This document shows positions 13,416 to 16,609 of a DNA stretch of 16,609 nt, one piece after another. The notes beneath the pieces are model-generated. The model was not told the DNA's origin. It ran no database searches and was given only the letters and a program-made list of their open reading frames with translations. Positions within the stretch are counted from its first letter, which is position 1; every line of letters starts with the position of its first letter. This DNA comes from Actinomycetes bacterium (lineage in GTDB: Bacteria > Actinomycetota > CALGFH01): NCBI GenBank assembly GCA_030152105.1, contig JASLIH010000139.1, positions 1 through 16,609 on the forward strand. The letters are read 5' to 3'. A program made the translations under genes and the position numbers.

Positions 13416-14750
13416 ATGGCCCGGACCTATGTGCTCGACACCAACGTGCTCATCGCCGACCCGGAGGCCCCGGGTCGCTTCCAGGAGCACGACATCGCCA
13501 TCCCGCTGACCGTGGTCGAGGAGCTGGACAAGCTCAAGACCCGGCCCGACGACACCGGGGCCTCGGCCAGGCGGGCCATCCGCACCCTGGAGCGCCTCCG
13601 CCAGCAGGGCAACCTGTCGGACGGGGTCGAGCTGCCGGGGGGCGGCCGCATCTGGGTCGAGGTCAGCCTGGCCTCCCGGCTGGACCTGCCCGAGGCCCTC
13701 TCCTCGGACTCCAGCGACAACCGGATCCTGGCCACCACCGCCAACCTGGCCAAGGAGCTGGCCGGGGAGCGCGAGGTGGTGCTGGTCTCCAAGGACGCCA
13801 GCCTGCGTATCAAGGCCGAGGCCCTCAAGCTCCTGGCCGAGGAGTACCGCCACGAGCGGGTGGCCATCGAGGAGGGCTACCTGGGGGTGGCCGTCTGCGA
13901 GCAGGCCGCCGGGATCGACGCCATCTACGCCGGCCGGGGCGGCCAGATCACCGCCGACCAGCCCCTGTGGGCCAACCAGTTCGTGGTCCTGCGCTCGGGC
14001 AGCCAGAGCGCCCTTGGCCAGGTCCGGCGGACCGTCGAGGCCGGTGAGCCGGTCGAGGTCGCCCTGGTCGGGGAGCCGCCCGAGACCTTCGGGGTGCGGG
14101 CCCACTCCAAGGAGCAGCAGTTCGCCCTGCACCTGCTGCACGACCCCAAGGTGCCGCTGGTGTCGCTGGCCGGCAACGCCGGGACGGGCAAGACCTACCT
14201 GGCCGTGGCCGCCGGGCTGGAGCAGACCCTGGAGCAGGGCAACTACGACCGGGTGCTGGTGTTCCGCCCGGTGGTCCCGGTCGGGCGCCAGGACCTCGGC
14301 TTCCTGCCCGGCGACGTCGACGAGAAGATCTCCCCGTGGATGAAGGCCATCCACGACACCCTGGCTCAGCTGTTCCGGGGCAGCCATGACGCCGACCGGC
14401 GCGAGAGCTACACCCAGGACCTGGTCCAGGGGCTGCTGGACGACGGCACGGTGCAGCTGGAGCCGCTGACCTTCATCCGCGGGCGCACCTTCACCCGCAC
14501 CTTCGCCATCCTCGACGAGGCCCAGAACGTCGAGTACGGGGTCCTGCGCTCGCTGGCCAGCCGGCTCGGCGAGGGCTCCAAGCTGGTCCTGTGCCACGAC
14601 ACCTCCCAGGTCGACCACCCCTATGTCGACCCGGACTCCGGGGTCGCGGCCATGATCGAGCGGCTCAAGGGCGAGTCGCTGTTCGGCCACGTCACCCTCG
14701 TCAAGGGCGAGCGCAGCCCGGTCGCCGAGCTGGTCGCCCGCAAGCTGTAG
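13416..14750 (+). CDS. phoH2: PIN-PhoH protein (PhoH2-like RNase/ATPase)
   Basis: A 444-residue cytoplasmic protein. The N-terminal PIN nuclease domain (about 1-150) has the acidic residues D8 (VLDTNVLI), E35/E36 (VVEELDKL), D101 (SSDNRIL) and D127 (VSKDASL). After a linker domain, the PhoH P-loop ATPase (about 225-444) has Walker A GNAGTGKT (253-260), FRPVVPVGRQDLGFLPGD (283-300) and Walker B FAILDEAQN (363-371). Related mycobacterial PhoH2 and Bacillus YlaK are described as ATP-dependent RNA unwinding and cutting enzymes. Start at ATG 13416 just behind a -10 box; a TTG at 13380 is in frame but lies inside the -35 element. No antitoxin-like gene precedes it; a small RNA gene is divergent, and a small acidic protein gene follows 12 bases later. 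Confidence 0.93.
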   Translation: MARTYVLDTNVLIADPEAPGRFQEHDIAIPLTVVEELDKLKTRPDDTGASARRAIRTLERLRQQGNLSDGVELPGGGRIWVEVSLASRLDLPEALSSDSSDNRILATTANLAKELAGEREVVLVSKDASLRIKAEALKLLAEEYRHERVAIEEGYLGVAVCEQAAGIDAIYAGRGGQITADQPLWANQFVVLRSGSQSALGQVRRTVEAGEPVEVALVGEPPETFGVRAHSKEQQFALHLLHDPKVPLVSLAGNAGTGKTYLAVAAGLEQTLEQGNYDRVLVFRPVVPVGRQDLGFLPGDVDEKISPWMKAIHDTLAQLFRGSHDADRRESYTQDLVQGLLDDGTVQLEPLTFIRGRTFTRTFAILDEAQNVEYGVLRSLASRLGEGSKLVLCHDTSQVDHPYVDPDSGVAAMIERLKGESLFGHVTLVKGERSPVAELVARKL

Positions 14751-14762
14751 GAGGCCATCTCC

Positions 14763-15074
14763 ATGACCGAGCCCTCCGACGACCTCGGCCCGACCGACCG
14801 TGAGCTGCTGACCAGGGCCGAGCTGGCCCTCACCCAGCTCAACAACCGCCACGGCCTCGAGCCCGACCAGTCGGCCACCCTGACCGCCATCCGGCTGCGC
14901 TTGGAGGGCAAGTCCCGGGCCTCCCTCGACGACCTGCTGGTCGCCGGCAAGGACCTGGGCGGCAAGGACCCCCTGACCGACGCCGTGACCCGCCGCCGGC
15001 AGGCACCCAGCTTCGACGACCTGGTCGCCGGGGCCGAGCAGAAGCCCAAGAAGTCCCTGGACGACCTGCTCTGA
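14763..15074 (+). CDS. Small acidic protein with three S(L/F)DDL(L/V) motifs, phoH-linked
   Basis: A 103-residue soluble protein of unknown family. Residues 1-52 look like a helical unit (TDRELLTRAELALTQLNNRHGLEPDQSATLTAIRLRLEG). The rest is polar and carries a recurring short motif: SLDDLL (54-59), SFDDLV (83-88) and SLDDLL (98-103, the very C-terminus), the first two followed by (V)AG. The motif spacing (29 and 15) rules out a simple tandem repeat and suggests docking peptides for a partner. ATG 14763 follows AGGAGG, which overlaps the phoH stop, with about eight bases spacing, so it is co-transcribed and coupled with phoH. A partnership with the PhoH ATPase is an inference from context. 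Confidence 0.8.
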   Translation: MTEPSDDLGPTDRELLTRAELALTQLNNRHGLEPDQSATLTAIRLRLEGKSRASLDDLLVAGKDLGGKDPLTDAVTRRRQAPSFDDLVAGAEQKPKKSLDDLL

Positions 15075-15125
15075 GAGCAAGCAGTCCGAGCTTGGACAAA
15101 CCTGTCTAAAGGTTGCATGGTGGAC

Positions 15126-15131
15126 TAGACT
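15126..15131 (+). promoter_or_regulatory. Candidate -10 box upstream of the amidase gene
   Basis: TAGACT lies in ACTAGACTCCG (15124-15134), identical to 11 bases of the small RNA promoter. No clear -35 is seen; an imperfect operator-like inverted repeat AACCT/AGGTT (15099-15103 and 15110-15114) lies just upstream. The leader to the ATG would be about 30 bases. Confidence 0.4.
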
Positions 15132-15167
15132 CCGGGGGCTGCCGCCGCACCCGCCGGAGGTCCCGTG

Positions 15168-16609
15168 ATGGGAGGGCCCATGCCCGATCGGATCAGCCGC
15201 AGGAGCTTCCTCAAGGCCTCGGGCACCGCCGGGGCGGCGGGGGCACTTGCCGGCGCCGGCACCGTCGCCAATGCTGCCGGTGCCATGGCCGCGACCGACC
15301 ACGACGTGCCCTCGTTCCCGTTCGAGGAGGCCACCATCGCCGAGCTGCAGGCGGCGATGGCGTCGGGCCGGCTCAGCTCGCGCCGGCTCACCCAGGCCTA
15401 CCTGCGCCGCATCCGCCAGATCGACCTGTCCGGGATCCAGCTCAACTCGGTGATCGAGGTCAACCCCGACGCCCTCGACATCGCCCGGGAGCTCGACGCC
15501 GAGCGCCGCCAGGGCAAGGTCCGCGGGCCTCTGCACGGCATCCCGATCCTGGTGAAGGACAACTTCGCCACCCGCGACCGGATGGCGACCACCGCCGGGT
15601 CGCTGGCCCTGCTCGGGGCCGAGGTGCCCCGGGACGCGTTCGTGATCCGGCGGCTGCGCCGGGCCGGGGCGGTCATCCTCGGCAAGGCCAACCTGTCGGA
15701 GTGGGCCAACTTCCGCTCCACCCAGTCCTCCAGCGGCTGGTCGGGCCGGGCCGGCCAGTGCCTCAGCCCCTATGTCCTCGACCACAACCCCTGCGGCTCC
15801 AGCTCCGGGTCGGGCACGGCCACCGCCGCCAACCTGGCCGCCGTGTCGCTCGGGACCGAGACCGACGGGTCGATCGTCTGCCCCTCCTCGCACAACGCCC
15901 TGGTCGGGATCAAGCCCACCCTCGGGCTGACCAGCCGCTCGGGCGTGGTCCCCCTCGCCCACAGCCAGGACGTGACCGGCCCCATGGCCCGCACCGTGAC
16001 CGACGCCGCCACCGTCCTCGGGGCCATGACCGGGGTCGACCCCCGCGACCCGGCCACCGCCGACTCCAAGGGCCACAGCCACCGCGACTACCGCCGCTTC
16101 CTCGACCCCGACGGCCTGCGTGGGGCCCGCGTCGGCGTCTGGCGCGAGGGCGTGTTCGGGATCAGCCCCGAGGCCGACGCCGTCGCCGAGGCGGCCATGG
16201 CCGAGCTCAGCCGGCTGGGCGCAACCGTGGTCGACCCGGCCGACATCCCCAACGTGGCCGACACCTTCGACCCCGAGTTCACCGTGCTGCTGTCCGAGTT
16301 CAAGGCCGACGTCGCCGCCTACCTGTCGGAGCTCCGCGGCACCTCGATGCGCACCCTGGCCGACCTGATCGCCTTCAACGAGGCCAACGCCGACCGCGAG
16401 CTGCGCTGGTTCGGCCAGGAGATCTTCCTGGCCGCCGAGGCCACCGCCGGCCTCGACGACCCGGCCTACCTCGAGGCCCTGGCCACCTCCAAGCGCCTGG
16501 CCACCGAGGGCATCGACCAGACCCTGGCCCGCTTCGACCTGGACGCCATCGTCAGCCTCACCAACAGCCCGCCCTGGACCACCGACCTGGTCAACGGCGA
16601 CCACTTCCT
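15168..16609 (+). CDS. Tat-exported amidase-signature family hydrolase, C-terminus cut off by the window
   Basis: 480 residues are present before the right edge; the family is usually 480-550, so little is missing. The N-terminus has a twin-arginine signal, ISRRSFLKASG (9-19), followed by an alanine/glycine-rich hydrophobic stretch (about 18-41), so the enzyme is probably exported folded. The amidase-signature Ser-Ser-Lys triad is visible: K130 in GIPILVKDN, the cis-serine in CGSSSGSG (S211/S212), and the nucleophile S235 in TETDGSI. It hydrolyses a C-N amide bond; the substrate cannot be predicted. The ATG at 15168 has GGAGG seven bases upstream; an in-frame ATG at 15180 with GGGAGGG close by is also possible. 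It has its own candidate promoter. Confidence 0.92.
   Translation, partial: MGGPMPDRISRRSFLKASGTAGAAGALAGAGTVANAAGAMAATDHDVPSFPFEEATIAELQAAMASGRLSSRRLTQAYLRRIRQIDLSGIQLNSVIEVNPDALDIARELDAERRQGKVRGPLHGIPILVKDNFATRDRMATTAGSLALLGAEVPRDAFVIRRLRRAGAVILGKANLSEWANFRSTQSSSGWSGRAGQCLSPYVLDHNPCGSSSGSGTATAANLAAVSLGTETDGSIVCPSSHNALVGIKPTLGLTSRSGVVPLAHSQDVTGPMARTVTDAATVLGAMTGVDPRDPATADSKGHSHRDYRRFLDPDGLRGARVGVWREGVFGISPEADAVAEAAMAELSRLGATVVDPADIPNVADTFDPEFTVLLSEFKADVAAYLSELRGTSMRTLADLIAFNEANADRELRWFGQEIFLAAEATAGLDDPAYLEALATSKRLATEGIDQTLARFDLDAIVSLTNSPPWTTDLVNGDHF

Noticed and set aside
15099..15114. AACCT/AGGTT inverted repeat as terminator of the phoH operon
   Set aside because: The stem is only 5 bp, AT-rich and lacks a T-tract; an operator role is more plausible but unproven.
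13377..16604. Long minus-strand open frame across phoH, the small acidic gene and the amidase
   Set aside because: Low-complexity G/V/L/Q/D composition and no recognisable domain; the plus strand carries clear PIN, P-loop and amidase motifs.

Overview
This is a GC-rich chromosomal window that most resembles a deep-branching member of the Actinomycetota. The reasons are the actinobacterial-type cytochrome oxidase subunit IV, the PIN-PhoH protein, the KorAB-type 2-oxoacid:ferredoxin oxidoreductase, and several genes whose start codon sits 6-8 bases after a TANNNT -10 box (predicted leaderless mRNAs). I saw no mobile element, CRISPR array, tRNA or rRNA. The genus cannot be named from the sequence alone.

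Layout. (1) 1-2067, minus strand: korA and the start of korB, overlapping by 4 bases. (2) 2304-3104, plus strand: a universal-stress-like protein and a 46-residue single-pass membrane protein. (3) 3105-3316: a compact nest of long GC-rich inverted repeats between converging genes. (4) 3317-10067, minus strand: a six-gene aerobic respiration operon, in transcription order ctaA-ctaB fusion (heme A synthesis), ctaC with an extra C-terminal cupredoxin domain, ctaD (A2-type subunit I), ctaE, ctaF with an extra C-terminal SnoaL/NTF2-like domain, and a TlpA/ResA-like thioredoxin. Heme A manufacture, the four oxidase subunits and a redox maturation factor are therefore likely co-transcribed. (5) 10090-13134, plus strand: nicotinate phosphoribosyltransferase, a CmcI-type (cephalosporin hydroxylase family) protein and an aldo/keto reductase. 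(6) 13135-13415: a predicted small RNA gene on the minus strand, with its own promoter and a textbook intrinsic terminator, divergent from phoH. (7) 13416-15074, plus strand: PIN-PhoH ATPase and a small acidic protein carrying three S(L/F)DDL(L/V) motifs. (8) 15168 to the right edge: a Tat-exported amidase-signature enzyme, cut by the window.

The most notable points are the stand-alone small RNA at 13169-13350, the two domain fusions inside the oxidase (CtaC-cupredoxin and CtaF-SnoaL), the 22-base divergent gap at 10068-10089 with symmetrical -10 boxes, a 24-base direct repeat that links the end of the NAPRT gene to the promoter of the next gene, and the PhoH-linked small protein with its repeated motif. 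Functions are inferred from family resemblance and context; no database search was possible.
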